This document shows, piece after piece, positions 46,302 to 57,039 of a stretch of DNA of 64,000 nucleotides. The DNA is taken from positions 1,953,487-2,017,486 of the forward strand of contig NZ_PYWK01000001.1 in NCBI RefSeq assembly GCF_003049645.1, given 5' to 3'. Position 1 is the stretch's first letter; every line of letters begins with the position of its first letter. The notes below the pieces were generated by a model. The model was not told where the DNA came from. It did not search any database and was given only the letters and a program-made list of their open reading frames with translations. Source of the DNA: Metasolibacillus fluoroglycofenilyticus (GTDB taxonomy: Bacteria > Bacillota > Bacilli > Bacillales_A > Planococcaceae). The translations under genes were made by a program, and so were the position numbers.

Positions 46302-48620
46302 TTAAAAACCTCCGTCAAGTGCCAATGCAAGCACTTCCTCTGCTTGTGACACGAGTTTAAATGTAAGTTGCTCGCGAATTGTTTCTGGAATGTCATCAAT
46401 ATCACGCTCGTTATCCTTTGGTAAAATAACGGTTGTTAACCCTGCGCGATGGGCGCTTAACGACTTCTCCTTTAAACCACCTATAGGCAATACACGTCCA
46501 CGCAACGTAATTTCTCCCGTCATACCGACTTCCCGCTTAATTGGCTTATTCGTGATTGCGGAGACAATTGCGGTTGCAATTGTAATACCAGCGGATGGCC
46601 CATCCTTTGGAACAGCTCCTTCAGGAACATGAATGTGTAAATCGTGCTGCTCAAAATAATCCGTATCAACACCAAGCTGTTCTGTTAAAGAACGAACAAA
46701 CGTTAAAGCGGTTTGTGCAGACTCCTTCATTACATCTCCCAATTTACCTGTCAGTTGGATTTTACCCTTTCCTGGTGTTAAAGAAACTTCAATTTGCAAC
46801 GTATCTCCGCCAACAGATGTATAAGCTAGACCTGTCGCTACGCCTATTTGATTTTCCTCTTCAGCCTGCCCATAACGATAGCGATGCTTACCAAGTAAAT
46901 CCATTAATGTTTTAGCATTTAGTGTCACTCGTTTTTTCTCACCAGAGACAATAATTTTGGCAACTTTACGGCAAATCGTCGCAATTTGTCGCTCTAAACC
47001 GCGCACACCTGCTTCACGTGTATAATAGCGAATAATATCGACAATCGCTTCTTCCTTTAAAATAAGTTGGGCTTTCTTCAAGCCATGCTCTTTCATTTGC
47101 TTTGGCGCTAAATGATTCATAGCGATTTTCGTCTTTTCCAATTCCGTGTAGCCCGCAATTGAAATAACTTCCATTCGGTCAAGTAACGGTGCAGGAATCG
47201 TACTTAAATCATTGGCAGTTGCCACAAATAAGACATTTGATAGGTCATATGTTTCTTCAATATAATGGTCGCTGAATGTATTATTTTGCTCTGGGTCAAG
47301 CACTTCTAACATCGCAGCAGAAGGGTCGCCTCTAAAATCATTCGACATTTTATCAATTTCATCCAATAGAAAGACTGGATTAATTGTTCCCGCTTTTTTC
47401 ATTCCTTGAATAATACGTCCCGGCATAGCTCCGACATACGTTCGACGGTGTCCACGGATTTCGGATTCGTCTCGCACACCACCAAGTGAAATGCGGACAA
47501 AATTACGATCCAAGCTCTCTGCAATTGAGCGTGCCAAACTTGTTTTACCAACACCCGGAGGACCAGCTAAGCATAAAATCGGACCGCGTAAAGTATTCGT
47601 TAGCTGACGTACAGATAAATATTCTAAAATACGTTCCTTCACTTTCTCTAATCCATCATGGTCGCGATTTAAAATTTCTTCTGCATGGACGATATCTAAA
47701 CGGTCCGCCGTTTTCTCACTCCACGGAATCGATACTAGCCATTCTACATAGTTTCGAATAACGCCACTTTCAGCACTAGCCGCTGGCAATTTTTCATAGC
47801 GGTCAAGCTCTTTTAACGCTACTTTCCTTGTTGATTCTGGCATCCCAATAGCATCGATGCGCTTACGCAAGTCAGTGATTTCTCCCATCTTGCCATCACG
47901 GTCACCGAGCTCTGTTTGAATCGCCTTCATCTGCTCACGCAAATAATATTCTTTTTGTGTTCGTTCCATCGCTTGTTTTACTTTTGTATTAATTTTCTTT
48001 TCTAAATCTAAAATTTCTTGCTCATCATGTAAACGAATAATTAAATTATCCAAGCGTTTTTTGACATTAAAAATAGCTAGGATTTCTTGCTTTTCTTGCA
48101 CTTTTAACGGTAAATGTGACGCGATAACATCCGCTAACCGCCCCGGCTCTGTAATGTCTATAACAGAATCAATCGTTTCCTCTGTAATTTTCTTTGACAC
48201 TTTTGCGTATTTTTCAAAATAAACTAATAAAGTACGCATTAGAGCCTCTGTTTCAGGGTCTTTATATGTTGAATCTTCCGATAGCTCTAAATCTACAGTT
48301 GTAAATTTAAAATCTTCTTTATATCGTTTTACTTGCGCGCGGCTAACACCTTCCACCAAAATACGCAACGTACCGTTTGGCAATTTTAACATTTGCTTCA
48401 CTGTTGCTAGCGTGCCGATTTTAAATAAATCTTCCTTTTCAGGCGCTTCTACACGCATATCCTTTTGTGCCGCTAAAAAAATATAGCTTTCATTCAACAT
48501 CGCATGCTCTAATGCTGCAACTGAACGATCCCGCCCTACATCGATATGTAGCACCATTGAAGGATAAACAAGTAAGCCTCTTAATGGTAATAATGGTATA
48601 TTTTCTTTCATTTTATTCAT
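46302..48620 (-). CDS. lon: ATP-dependent protease Lon, 772 aa
   Basis: Lon degrades damaged and regulatory proteins. The N-terminal substrate domain begins [20 protein letters not shown], the AAA+ module has Walker [10 protein letters not shown] and Walker B FLLDEIDK, and the C-terminal protease domain carries the catalytic serine in [10 protein letters not shown] with its lysine partner in [14 protein letters not shown]. The ATG at 48620 has GGAGGTG eight bases before it; 12 further codons are open upstream. In B. subtilis a second gene, lonB, lies between clpX and lon; here only a 219-base gap exists. Confidence 0.96.
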   Translation of the reverse strand: MNKMKENIPLLPLRGLLVYPSMVLHIDVGRDRSVAALEHAMLNESYIFLAAQKDMRVEAPEKEDLFKIGTLATVKQMLKLPNGTLRILVEGVSRAQVKRYKEDFKFTTVDLELSEDSTYKDPETEALMRTLLVYFEKYAKVSKKITEETIDSVIDITEPGRLADVIASHLPLKVQEKQEILAIFNVKKRLDNLIIRLHDEQEILDLEKKINTKVKQAMERTQKEYYLREQMKAIQTELGDRDGKMGEITDLRKRIDAIGMPESTRKVALKELDRYEKLPAASAESGVIRNYVEWLVSIPWSEKTADRLDIVHAEEILNRDHDGLEKVKERILEYLSVRQLTNTLRGPILCLAGPPGVGKTSLARSIAESLDRNFVRISLGGVRDESEIRGHRRTYVGAMPGRIIQGMKKAGTINPVFLLDEIDKMSNDFRGDPSAAMLEVLDPEQNNTFSDHYIEETYDLSNVLFVATANDLSTIPAPLLDRMEVISIAGYTELEKTKIAMNHLAPKQMKEHGLKKAQLILKEEAIVDIIRYYTREAGVRGLERQIATICRKVAKIIVSGEKKRVTLNAKTLMDLLGKHRYRYGQAEEENQIGVATGLAYTSVGGDTLQIEVSLTPGKGKIQLTGKLGDVMKESAQTALTFVRSLTEQLGVDTDYFEQHDLHIHVPEGAVPKDGPSAGITIATAIVSAITNKPIKREVGMTGEITLRGRVLPIGGLKEKSLSAHRAGLTTVILPKDNERDIDDIPETIREQLTFKLVSQAEEVLALALDGGF

Positions 48621-48773
48621 GCGGGATTCACCTCCATCTATATCAATCCGTAACAACCCGCTTTTTATAGTATGTGTTTAATTCAACATCTTTATTTGTT
48701 ATCGGACATGAATCATTTTTATGTACAATCAATTATGAAGAAAAGCTAGCTAATAGCTGTTGACAATATAGAG

Positions 48774-48826
48774 AAAAGCTGACTACCTACTTGTGCTGAT
48801 GCACGTTCGATGTCAGCTTCGATTGT
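48774..48826 (-). terminator. Terminator after clpX
   Basis: The minus strand reads GAAGCTGACATCGAACGTGC, then ATCAGCACAAGTAGGTAGTC, AGCTTTTCTC. The GAAGCTGAC / GTCAGCTTT arms enclose an inner GTGCATCAGCAC hairpin. Confidence 0.65.
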
Positions 48827-48839
48827 TCGCTGTACTATT

Positions 48840-50108
48840 TTAAGCAGACGTTTTTTCGTTATCTCTTTTCAATTCAGTACCATCTGCAAGTAGCAATTTA
48901 GGCTCTGCTTTATCGATAATTGTTTCAGCAGTAATCACACATTTTACAATGTCATCACGTGATGGTAGCTCAAACATTACATCTAGCATTGTTGCTTCAA
49001 TAATAGAACGTAAGCCGCGTGCGCCTGTTTTTCGCTCAATCGCTAATTTAGCAATTTCCTCTAACGCCTTTTCTTCAAACTCAAGCTCTACATTGTCAAG
49101 TTCAAGCATTTTCTGGTATTGTTTCGCTAATGCATTTTTCGGCTCTGTTAAAATTTGTACAAGTGCATCTACATTTAGCTGCTCTAAGCTTGCCAATACA
49201 GGTAAACGCCCGATAAATTCTGGGATTAAACCAAATTTCAACAAGTCCTCTGGAATAAGCTGAGCTAATAATGAACCTTGCTCCTCTTCCACTTTATTTG
49301 GATTTGAGCCGAAACCAATTACTTTTTCACCTTGACGGCGTTTAATAATTTGTTCAATACCATCAAATGCGCCCCCTACGATGAAGAGGATGTTTGATGT
49401 GTCAATTTGTAAAAATTCCTGATGTGGATGCTTACGACCACCTTGAGGAGGAACGCTTGCTACAGTACCCTCTAAAATTTTTAGCAATGCTTGTTGCACA
49501 CCTTCACCAGATACATCACGCGTAATTGACGGATTTTCTGATTTACGTGCCACTTTATCGATTTCGTCAATATAAATAATTCCTTTTTCAGCACGCTCGA
49601 TATCATAATCAGCCGCTTGAATAAGCTTTAATAATATATTCTCTACGTCTTCTCCGACATAGCCTGCCTCTGTTAAAGAAGTTGCGTCCGCAATCGCAAA
49701 TGGTACGTTTAAAATACGTGCTAATGTTTGTGCTAATAATGTTTTACCACTACCAGTTGGCCCAATTAACACAATATTTGATTTCGACAATTCCACATCG
49801 TCGATTTTAGCATTTGAGTTAATGCGTTTATAATGATTGTAAACCGCTACAGCTAATGCTTTTTTAGCGCGCTCCTGTCCAATCACATATTCATCCAAAA
49901 TCCCTAAAATATCTTTCGGTTTTGGAATATCTTTGAAGTCGATTTCATCTTCTACTCCAAGCTCTTCTACAACAATTTCAGAGCACAGTTCGATACATTC
50001 ATCACAAATATATACACCTGGTCCTGCTACCAGCTTACGAACTTGTTCTTGTGGTTTTCCACAGAAAGAGCATTTTAAATTGCCGTTTTCATCATTAAAT
50101 TTGAACAA
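48840..50108 (-). CDS. clpX: ClpX unfoldase subunit of ClpXP protease, 422 aa
   Basis: ClpX unfolds substrates and feeds them to ClpP. The N-terminal zinc-binding domain has four cysteines at 13, 16, 35 and 38 (CSFCGKP ... YICDEC). The AAA+ domain has Walker [13 protein letters not shown], Walker [11 protein letters not shown] and the pore loop GYVGEDVE; the C-terminal ATPase small domain includes [11 protein letters not shown]. The IGF-type loop for ClpP docking appears as VIGFGSN. Length is normal. Confidence 0.97.
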   Translation of the reverse strand: MFKFNDENGNLKCSFCGKPQEQVRKLVAGPGVYICDECIELCSEIVVEELGVEDEIDFKDIPKPKDILGILDEYVIGQERAKKALAVAVYNHYKRINSNAKIDDVELSKSNIVLIGPTGSGKTLLAQTLARILNVPFAIADATSLTEAGYVGEDVENILLKLIQAADYDIERAEKGIIYIDEIDKVARKSENPSITRDVSGEGVQQALLKILEGTVASVPPQGGRKHPHQEFLQIDTSNILFIVGGAFDGIEQIIKRRQGEKVIGFGSNPNKVEEEQGSLLAQLIPEDLLKFGLIPEFIGRLPVLASLEQLNVDALVQILTEPKNALAKQYQKMLELDNVELEFEEKALEEIAKLAIERKTGARGLRSIIEATMLDVMFELPSRDDIVKCVITAETIIDKAEPKLLLADGTELKRDNEKTSA

Positions 50109-50385
50109 TTTGTTTCACCCCTATTCAAGCTTCAATCTTACAAGATTATTTGTCCTTTATCAAATATATTGACTGCTTTCATATGTATATGTGATAAAAC
50201 AAGGTACAAAACAACGCACCTTGTTTTATCTATAATTATTTGGCAAGTAATTTCATCTTCATTTAGGAAAAGATAGCCGTCCCTTTAAGGTGGAGATGAA
50301 TACTTTTTGTCATTTTATTTAGTGCGCTAAATGAAGATGGAGCCGCTCAAAATTTTGAATGGCGCCAATCACAATGTATAGTAGA

Positions 50386-51672
50386 TTAAGAAATTTTCGC
50401 GCTTTCAACTAGCAATTCAACTGTTTTTTGAGTGCGAATATCGTTTTCTAAAACAGACGTGCCACCTAATGCAGCCGTAATTTGGTCAACTGTCATACCG
50501 AATTGTGCAGACATTTTTTCTAATTCTGCTTTAATATCTTCCTCAGATACTTCGATTTTTTCAGCAGCTGCGATAGCTTCTAATGTTAATGACACACGTA
50601 CGCGGCTTTCAGCATCAGCAGTCATTTGCTCGCGTAATGCAGCTTCATTTTGACCTGAGAATTGGTAGTAAAGCTCAAGGTTCATACCTTGCATTTGAAG
50701 GCGTTGTTCAAATTCTTGTACCATGCGGTCAACTTCTGAATTAATCATTGCTTGTGGGATATCGATTTCAGCGTTTTCAGCTGCTTTTTCAACTAATTCA
50801 TCACGCAATGCCGCTTCAGAATCCGCTTCTTTTTGTGCTGCAGTTGTTTCTTTGATTTTTGCGCGTAAAGCTTCAACGCTCTCAACCTCTGAATCTAATT
50901 CTTTTGCAAACTCATCGTCTAATTCAGGTAATACTTTTGTTTTTACTTCCTTCACAGTTACTTTGAAAGTAGCTTCCTTACCAGCTAGTTCAGCAGCGTG
51001 ATATTCCTCTGGGAAAGTAACAACAACATCTTTTTCTTCTCCAGCTTTCACGCCTACTAATTGCTCTTCAAAGCCTGGAATGAATGAGCCTGAACCAATT
51101 TCTAATGGGTAGTCAGAACCTTTACCACCTTCAAAAGCTTCGTCACCTACAAAGCCTTCAAAATCGATAACTGCTGTGTCACCTTCGACAATTGCTTCGT
51201 CCTCTTTAATTTCAAGCTCTGCTTTTTTTGCTAATTCTGCTTCGATTTGAGCTTCTACTTCTTCATCTGTTACTTCTATTGGAAGCTTCGTTACTTCAAG
51301 ACCTTTGTAGTCTCCTAGTTTCGGCTCTGGTTTAACCGTCACTGTTGCTGTGAATGTGAAGTCTTCACCTTTAGCAAAGTTTTCAGTTCCATCGATTTCG
51401 GGGAAATCAACTGGCTCAATACCAGCTTCATCAATTGCATTAGCATATGCGTCTGGAATGATAATTTCTAAAGCATCTTGGTAAAGTGCTTCAACACCAA
51501 AGCGTTTTTCAAACATTGGGCGAGGCATTTTCCCTTTACGGAAACCTGGCACGTTAATTTGCTTTACAACTTTTGCGAATGCTTCATCTAATGCTTTGTT
51601 TACTTTTTCAGCTGGTACCTCGATTGTTAATAAACCTTGGTTACCTTCTTGTTTTTCCCATTTAACTGACAT
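50386..51672 (-). CDS. tig: Trigger factor, 428 aa
   Basis: The ribosome-bound chaperone that meets nascent chains. The ribosome-binding signature is visible as [11 protein letters not shown] near residue 40; the FKBP-like prolyl isomerase domain (about 150-240) includes [20 protein letters not shown] and [17 protein letters not shown]; a long helical chaperone domain follows. The start at 51672 ([11 protein letters not shown]) has GGAGGT directly before it; the TTG five codons earlier is the ribosome binding site itself read as codons. Gene order ysoA-tig-clpX is that of B. subtilis. Confidence 0.97.
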   Translation of the reverse strand: MSVKWEKQEGNQGLLTIEVPAEKVNKALDEAFAKVVKQINVPGFRKGKMPRPMFEKRFGVEALYQDALEIIIPDAYANAIDEAGIEPVDFPEIDGTENFAKGEDFTFTATVTVKPEPKLGDYKGLEVTKLPIEVTDEEVEAQIEAELAKKAELEIKEDEAIVEGDTAVIDFEGFVGDEAFEGGKGSDYPLEIGSGSFIPGFEEQLVGVKAGEEKDVVVTFPEEYHAAELAGKEATFKVTVKEVKTKVLPELDDEFAKELDSEVESVEALRAKIKETTAAQKEADSEAALRDELVEKAAENAEIDIPQAMINSEVDRMVQEFEQRLQMQGMNLELYYQFSGQNEAALREQMTADAESRVRVSLTLEAIAAAEKIEVSEEDIKAELEKMSAQFGMTVDQITAALGGTSVLENDIRTQKTVELLVESAKIS

Positions 51673-51786
51673 ATATATAACCTCCAAAATTAAATTGCTC
51701 TGTTTACAAACATATTTGTTTTATACAGTTTCTACAACCATTTTAGTATATCACAGATGTGTAATGTTTCAACTTTTTTCATACGT

Positions 51787-52767
51787 TTATAGTAATTCTG
51801 AATATGTTTCAAGTTGTTGCAAAAATTCAACAATTTCATCATCCGTCTCTTGTACTTTGCCAAATAACATATGCACATAGTCAACATAGCTTTCTGCCAC
51901 ATCCTCAGAGTCATAATCAAGCCATTCAAAAGGATATGTGACAATCGCATGCTTTGCAAGTAGTTGTTGTACCATCTCTAAAGTCGTTGGATCTTGCTCC
52001 AACATCATTCCTATATATGCCGCAACTTTTCGGAACTCAGGCATTTCTGTAGGCAATGCCAACTGAGCGGGATTCACAGTGCGCTGATAATGGAACTTTT
52101 TCATAACGATAGGTACATTCACCTGTTGCTCTACTAGCAAAACGAGTGTAAGACTTCGTATAAACGGATGTATTTCTTCGTTCTGAATAATCGTAATAAG
52201 CGGCTGAATAATTGGACGAATATTCGTGTCTGTTAGCTGATAAATCGCTTGAAGTTGCTCGGACTCTGAAAGCTGTAAAAAGTGCGCTATCGAAAACTCT
52301 TCAAGCGCTTGCTCCTCGGGCTCATCTTGAAGAAACTGATTACTTGCGATTTCTGCATTTAGCTTTTTCAGACGTTGAAATTTATCAATTTGATTTTCTG
52401 GAATAGTCCCTTCCTCAAGCAATGTTTCAATCAATTTTTCCACTTGTTTAAATTCACGCAGCTGCATAGAAACCGTTAAATAGAGCTCCATCGCTTCAAA
52501 ATACATTGTTGGGCCGATAGCTAAAAGCTCTTCACACACTTCCTTTGCCTGCTTATACGCACGTATTTCATATAATGAATATGCATAAACACTTAAAGCA
52601 ATCTCATCGCCCTCTATATAACGCAATGCTTCTGCAAATGCTTCGCAAGCTAAATTGTATTGATAGCTTTCTGCATAAGTATGGGCTTGTTCCAATAATC
52701 GTTCACCTAGACCGGGAAACAGTATTACATTATTCGCTTGGCGCAATTGTCGCTTCTTTTTTTTCAA
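51787..52767 (-). CDS. TPR-type protein YsoA-like, 326 aa
   Basis: The protein is made of helical repeats; residues about 25-115 have tetratricopeptide character (QYNLACEAFAEALRYIEGDE; LSVYAYSLYEIRAYKQAKEV). The rest is helical with no catalytic motif. It stands before tig, where B. subtilis has ysoA, also a TPR protein of unknown function. The likely start is a TTG at 52767 (LKKKKRQLRQANN) with GGGAGTG six bases before it; another TTG eight codons earlier lacks a good signal. Confidence 0.78.
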   Translation of the reverse strand: MKKKKRQLRQANNVILFPGLGERLLEQAHTYAESYQYNLACEAFAEALRYIEGDEIALSVYAYSLYEIRAYKQAKEVCEELLAIGPTMYFEAMELYLTVSMQLREFKQVEKLIETLLEEGTIPENQIDKFQRLKKLNAEIASNQFLQDEPEEQALEEFSIAHFLQLSESEQLQAIYQLTDTNIRPIIQPLITIIQNEEIHPFIRSLTLVLLVEQQVNVPIVMKKFHYQRTVNPAQLALPTEMPEFRKVAAYIGMMLEQDPTTLEMVQQLLAKHAIVTYPFEWLDYDSEDVAESYVDYVHMLFGKVQETDDEIVEFLQQLETYSELL

Positions 52768-52857
52768 ACTACTCACTCCCGTTACGGTCAACTTTAGCTT
52801 ATTTACTTCATCATTTTACATGTGAATAGCGTATCGGACAACAAGAAGCCTTGAAGG

Positions 52858-52897
52858 GCGTCCGAAAAAAGCGTGCTAACGCACGCTTTTCGAACCC
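52858..52897 (-). terminator. Terminator after the germinant-receptor operon
   Basis: The minus strand reads GTTCGAAAAGCGTGCGTTAG, then CACGCTTTTTTCGGAC. GAAAAGCGTGCG and the matching arm pair around TTA. Confidence 0.8.
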
Positions 52898-52899
52898 AA

Positions 52900-54039
52900 T
52901 TAATGCCTTACCGTTCTTTCTGTTCTTATTTTTTCGATACTGACATCTAACTCTCGAATTGAATCCTCTGTTAGCTGAATTTGCCCATTTTTATTTAGAC
53001 GCTGCCATGCTTTCAGCTTTTTGCGATAAGCCTGCTCAGACAGGCGAAACACATCCATTTCTTGCTCTATCCCTTTTAAATAAGTACGCTCCACCTCTTT
53101 TTTAATTTGCTCTATTATCCCTTTTTTTAATTTTTCCTCTCCCTTTTGCCCGTCTTCTCCACTTGTTGTTACTTCCACTTCAATTGCTATATCGAACCGT
53201 AGTTGTCCATCCTCCTCAACAGGTGTAATTTTCTGCTTTACATTGTCTACAATAACTGTTGTAAACTCTTTTTTTTGATTGCCGTCATTTTCCAACGTAA
53301 TTTGCGCCCGCGATGTATCTTCAGACATCCAGCGCAAGCCTTCTGCATCCCCATCAAATAAAGAGCCTTTTAAATTCGATTTAGTGATGACACTAATCCC
53401 TTTTATTTCAAGAACAGGGTCTACTCCTTTTGGAGTCTCCCAACGATTACTGGAAACAATAAAAGGAATACTTACCTCATGACCCGGCTCATCTAGATGA
53501 ATAAGTAGAGTGCGTAAGCTTACTGGGTCAACAAATGATTCCTGATAAAAGGAATTCATCGGATCTGCCATTCTCGAAAAAGTCATTCCTTTGTTTAAAA
53601 TTGGTGTAACAAGTAGTAGCTCGTCTAGGGGCTCGTCGCTCGTGTATACCCACATCGTATAACGTGTCTCTCGGTAACGTACAAATGAATCAATAGCTTG
53701 TACTAACTCTTCACTTTCTAAAAGTTCCTTAGAAAAAATAACATAAGTTAAATGTCCCCATAAAATCCGTTGATCAACGGCGCGATATAAATTTACCGTT
53801 GCCTCATCAATTGTTTTTCCCGTTGCACGACCAACCTCTGTCTGTATGGCATCAGTACTTGGTTGGTCTGATCTAGCAATACTTGATAAATCCAATAATT
53901 GCGCATAAATTTCGAATTCCCCATCCTTATAATCAACACCTATGCCATGAATATAAAGCATGCGCTCTGGTTCATTATTATCCCAACAGGCGGTTAGAAA
54001 TAGGCTACATATGATAAAAAAACAAATGCTTTTTTTCAT
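52900..54039 (-). CDS. Ger(x)C-family spore germination lipoprotein, 379 aa
   Basis: The C subunit of a nutrient germinant receptor in the inner spore membrane. It has a lipoprotein signal with Cys18 in LFLTACW, then the DNNEPERMLYIHGIGVDY start typical of GerC proteins, and the three-domain C-subunit pattern with GATGKTIDEA-like VGRATGKTIDEATVNLYRA and a C-terminal helical domain. It is the last gene of a B-A-C operon, overlapping the A gene by four bases. The germinant cannot be told from the sequence. Confidence 0.92.
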   Translation of the reverse strand: MKKSICFFIICSLFLTACWDNNEPERMLYIHGIGVDYKDGEFEIYAQLLDLSSIARSDQPSTDAIQTEVGRATGKTIDEATVNLYRAVDQRILWGHLTYVIFSKELLESEELVQAIDSFVRYRETRYTMWVYTSDEPLDELLLVTPILNKGMTFSRMADPMNSFYQESFVDPVSLRTLLIHLDEPGHEVSIPFIVSSNRWETPKGVDPVLEIKGISVITKSNLKGSLFDGDAEGLRWMSEDTSRAQITLENDGNQKKEFTTVIVDNVKQKITPVEEDGQLRFDIAIEVEVTTSGEDGQKGEEKLKKGIIEQIKKEVERTYLKGIEQEMDVFRLSEQAYRKKLKAWQRLNKNGQIQLTEDSIRELDVSIEKIRTERTVRH

Positions 54040-55460
54040 TTCGAGCCACCTTTCGTCTTATCCTTTACATGTAATGATTTAGGACGCATTGCTTTCTTTT
54101 GTGGAACCTCGCGAATTAAAGATTTTTTTACCGTTTGCCAGTTCAAATCTGACGCTATATTTAAATACGGAACACCGAATAAACGAATACCTGCTAAATA
54201 AGCAATTAACGCATATAAACATACAAAAAAGCCAAACAAGCCACATACCGCTGTGACTAAAATAAAGCCAACACGAAGTAAATTCACCGCTGTTACAAGT
54301 GATTGATTAACAAGTGTAAATGTAGCAATTGTAGAAATCGCGATTACAACAATCATGGCAGGGCTTGTCACACCCGCACGTATCGCTGCGTCGCCAATAA
54401 TTAAACCGCCAACTACACTAATCGTTCCGCCAATAACGCTAGGTAAGCGCATTCCTGCCTCGCGGAAGAGCTCAAACATTAACAACATCAATAACATTTC
54501 CAGTGATGAGGGTAACGGTAAACCTCGATTGGCTTGTACGACTGTTGCAAGCAATTGAAAAGGTAGCTGCTCTTGATGGAAAGTAGTCAGCGCTAGCCAA
54601 AATGCTGGCAATAATAAACCAAATAAAATACCAAATAAACGTAAAAGACGCTCAAATGAACTAAAAATTACCGGATATTCGTTATCCTCACTTGTTTTTA
54701 ATAACATCAGCAAGTTAATCGGAAATACAACTGCATATGAAGCACCGTCGACTAAAATTAAAAAGCGCCCACTTACAAGTGACTGTACAGCAAAATCACC
54801 TCTTGCAGTATCTGTTGTACGTGGTATTAATCCCCCGCTTTTACTAATACGTTCCATTAATAAATCCGCACTTATAATGATGTCTGTATCAATCTCTTGA
54901 ATTTGCTTGCGAATACTATGCAATATTTGGTCATTCGCAATATCGTTCATATAAAGAAGGGCAACAGTTGTTTTCGAGCGTCTTCCCACAATATATTTTT
55001 CAACAGACAGCGAATTTGTCGGCAAACGCTTACGAATAATAGCGATATTCACGCTAATATCCTCAATAAAGTTATCGCGAGGCCCTTTAACGAGTACTTC
55101 TAAATTTGTTTCTTCTGGATTTCGATTTGGCTTTTTAGCAATATTGCTGGAGAACAGCAGTTGCTCCTGCTCAAAATAAATAACAACAAAGCCTGTAAAA
55201 ACAAGTGTTACTACCTCTTCCAATGACTCTACACGCTGCAAATTAGGCACGTATAGCTGATCTTCAATCGATTCGTCCTGCTGCTGACGAACCATTTTTA
55301 CTCGTGGTATAATGACCTCATTTAATAAATGTGAATCAACCATTGCATCACACGTAATTATACTGACTGTCGATGTCTGGAATTGATATGTTTGAAATTG
55401 TACATCTGCCGTTTGATTAAATAATTCGCGTAGCTCCTCATTCGTTATTTTTTGTTGCAT
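54036..55460 (-). CDS. GerA-family spore germination protein, 474 aa
   Basis: The A subunit of a germinant receptor. The N-terminal cytoplasmic domain (about residues 1-230, ending in NILNEVRSRI-like ISADLLMERISKSGGLIPRT) precedes five or six membrane helices. Conserved pieces are GDFAVQSLVSGRFLILVDGA, RLLRLFGILFGLLLPAFWLA, the PLPSSLEMLLMLLMFELFREAG helix region and VGGLIIGDAAIRAG. It follows the B gene by one base and overlaps the C gene by four. Confidence 0.94.
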   Translation of the reverse strand: MQQKITNEELRELFNQTADVQFQTYQFQTSTVSIITCDAMVDSHLLNEVIIPRVKMVRQQQDESIEDQLYVPNLQRVESLEEVVTLVFTGFVVIYFEQEQLLFSSNIAKKPNRNPEETNLEVLVKGPRDNFIEDISVNIAIIRKRLPTNSLSVEKYIVGRRSKTTVALLYMNDIANDQILHSIRKQIQEIDTDIIISADLLMERISKSGGLIPRTTDTARGDFAVQSLVSGRFLILVDGASYAVVFPINLLMLLKTSEDNEYPVIFSSFERLLRLFGILFGLLLPAFWLALTTFHQEQLPFQLLATVVQANRGLPLPSSLEMLLMLLMFELFREAGMRLPSVIGGTISVVGGLIIGDAAIRAGVTSPAMIVVIAISTIATFTLVNQSLVTAVNLLRVGFILVTAVCGLFGFFVCLYALIAYLAGIRLFGVPYLNIASDLNWQTVKKSLIREVPQKKAMRPKSLHVKDKTKGGSK

Positions 55461-55461
55461 A

Positions 55462-56559
55462 TCATTGCTCCACCTTCTTTCTTGCTGTTTTTTTCGTTTT
55501 CTTTAAAGAAATTAATATTAGAATAATTCCCCATATAAAGAAAAATATAAAGGTAGTTATCAAAAAGTACTCACCCTTTATTTTCAAAAATGTGCGGTCA
55601 TTGAACAAAAATAATGGTAAACTGACAGCGCTAAAAGCTGGCACTATAATTTTTAATATACGCTTTCTTTGGCCTTCTAAACGTAGTAAATGAATTGTAA
55701 TAAATATGATAAAGCCGATGCGCATAAAAGCACCTGTTAGCCATTGGTAGATGGAGAAGAAATCAACGTGCTCAACAAAACGCCCAATAGAGGCAAGTCG
55801 CCACTCCTCATACGCAGGATAATATTGATTTTTAGCTTCCGTAGGTCCAAACTCTGCAATAGCCCCAACAAGTGGTCCAAGCGTTAAACCAAGTAAAATC
55901 AGCCAAATAATTGAAAAATGATGCCATTTCATGCGATTTTTTAGTTGATTTTGAATAAGCAAAATAAAAAAGATTTCAACAAAGCCTGACGCAGGGTATA
56001 ATCCCGCATATAAAACTTGTGATACCCCGTGCTCCAAAAAGGGAAGTAGTAGCTCATAATCTTTTATTTTTATGTTAACGAATGCGACAAAAAAGCCTAA
56101 AAATATAACACCTGTCAGCACAATTACATTCACAATTACAATTCCTTGTACCCCCGTCGTTGCTAAAAAAACACACAACGCAATATAGATGACAGTTAAT
56201 AGTAAATCAGGTGTTTCAGGTAAAAAGGTTACCTTCACCCACTGCATTGTTTCACGTAATGTAAATGCAGCTATTATCAATAAAAACACAACAAATGTAT
56301 AGGTAATTACTCTTTCCCATACTTTCCCTACTTTTTCAACTAACCAATCTCGAAAGGGCATACCACCAATTTGTTTGTGTAAATAAATAATCATCAACAG
56401 CCATGGGAGTAAGACAGTCACAGACCAAAAGACAGACATCCATGCATCCCGTCCTGCCCTGTTAATTAATGGTGGAAGAATTGTTACATGATTTTTCAAT
56501 CCAATAACTGTCATCATTAAGAGTATGATATGCAATACGCTAATTTTTTTTCGATTCAT
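55462..56559 (-). CDS. GerB-family spore germination permease, 365 aa
   Basis: The B subunit of a germinant receptor, an amino-acid-permease-like protein (APC superfamily) that is thought to bind the nutrient. About ten membrane helices are visible; the start ISVLHIILLMMTVIGLKNHV and the end ILISLKKTKKTARKKVEQ, a basic tail, are typical. It is the first gene of the operon, giving the order B-A-C instead of the common A-B-C or A-C-B. Confidence 0.93.
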   Translation of the reverse strand: MNRKKISVLHIILLMMTVIGLKNHVTILPPLINRAGRDAWMSVFWSVTVLLPWLLMIIYLHKQIGGMPFRDWLVEKVGKVWERVITYTFVVFLLIIAAFTLRETMQWVKVTFLPETPDLLLTVIYIALCVFLATTGVQGIVIVNVIVLTGVIFLGFFVAFVNIKIKDYELLLPFLEHGVSQVLYAGLYPASGFVEIFFILLIQNQLKNRMKWHHFSIIWLILLGLTLGPLVGAIAEFGPTEAKNQYYPAYEEWRLASIGRFVEHVDFFSIYQWLTGAFMRIGFIIFITIHLLRLEGQRKRILKIIVPAFSAVSLPLFLFNDRTFLKIKGEYFLITTFIFFFIWGIILILISLKKTKKTARKKVEQ

Positions 56560-57039
56560 ATTTCATCACTCATTTTATTTAAATTTCACAATAAGTGAGT
56601 TTGCTTTTCTTCATACCACTTTATTGCTATACATAGCTTTTCCATTGTTTCCATGTTTCATAAGTTAAAATTGCAAATTATCTATTATGGTGAGCATCTT
56701 ATTTTATAGGAAGTATTTCTGAATTTAATTTTGAAGAAATAAGGGAGAATTGCATGCGAGTCAGTCAAAAGAAGAACGAGTGCATTTAAACAGGCGAAAT
56801 AAAAAAAGGCGTCTAAAATGTGATTTTGAGACGACCCTTTGCTGTGAGGATAGTGACAATTAATTGTGACTACTGCAGGAGAAAATCTTTTATATGTCAA
56901 AGGCGAAACGGTAGATATACCAAATTTTAGTCAATATTAATTAATAAAAGTTAAGGCTATCTGAAAAGGAATATCTTTTTAGATAGCCTAGTTTATTAAT
57001 TATTCACCTTTTCAATAGAGCAGCGTATTTATTTAAAAC
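56560..57039. other. Intergenic region with two hairpins and a repeat fragment
   Basis: No gene is supported in this 480-base stretch. 56800-56842 carries a hairpin whose minus-strand loop GTCTCAAAATCACATTTTAG, then ACGCC, TTTTTTT, is the third member of the shared-loop terminator set. 56846-56872 has GGATAGTGACAATTAATTGT, a piece of the repeat at 16543. 56953-56993 is the terminator of the following minus-strand gene (AGGCTATCT / AGATAGCCT with A/T flanks). The promoter of the germination operon must lie near 56570-56630. Confidence 0.55.
56953..56995 (-). terminator. Terminator after the reductase-like gene
   Basis: The minus strand reads AGGCTATCTAAAAAGATATT, then CCTTTTCAGATAGCCTTAAC, TTTTATT. 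Confidence 0.75.

Noticed and set aside
56685..56900. A 71-codon minus-strand frame
   Set aside because: It covers a terminator hairpin and a dispersed repeat fragment and has no ribosome binding site; composition is not coding-like.
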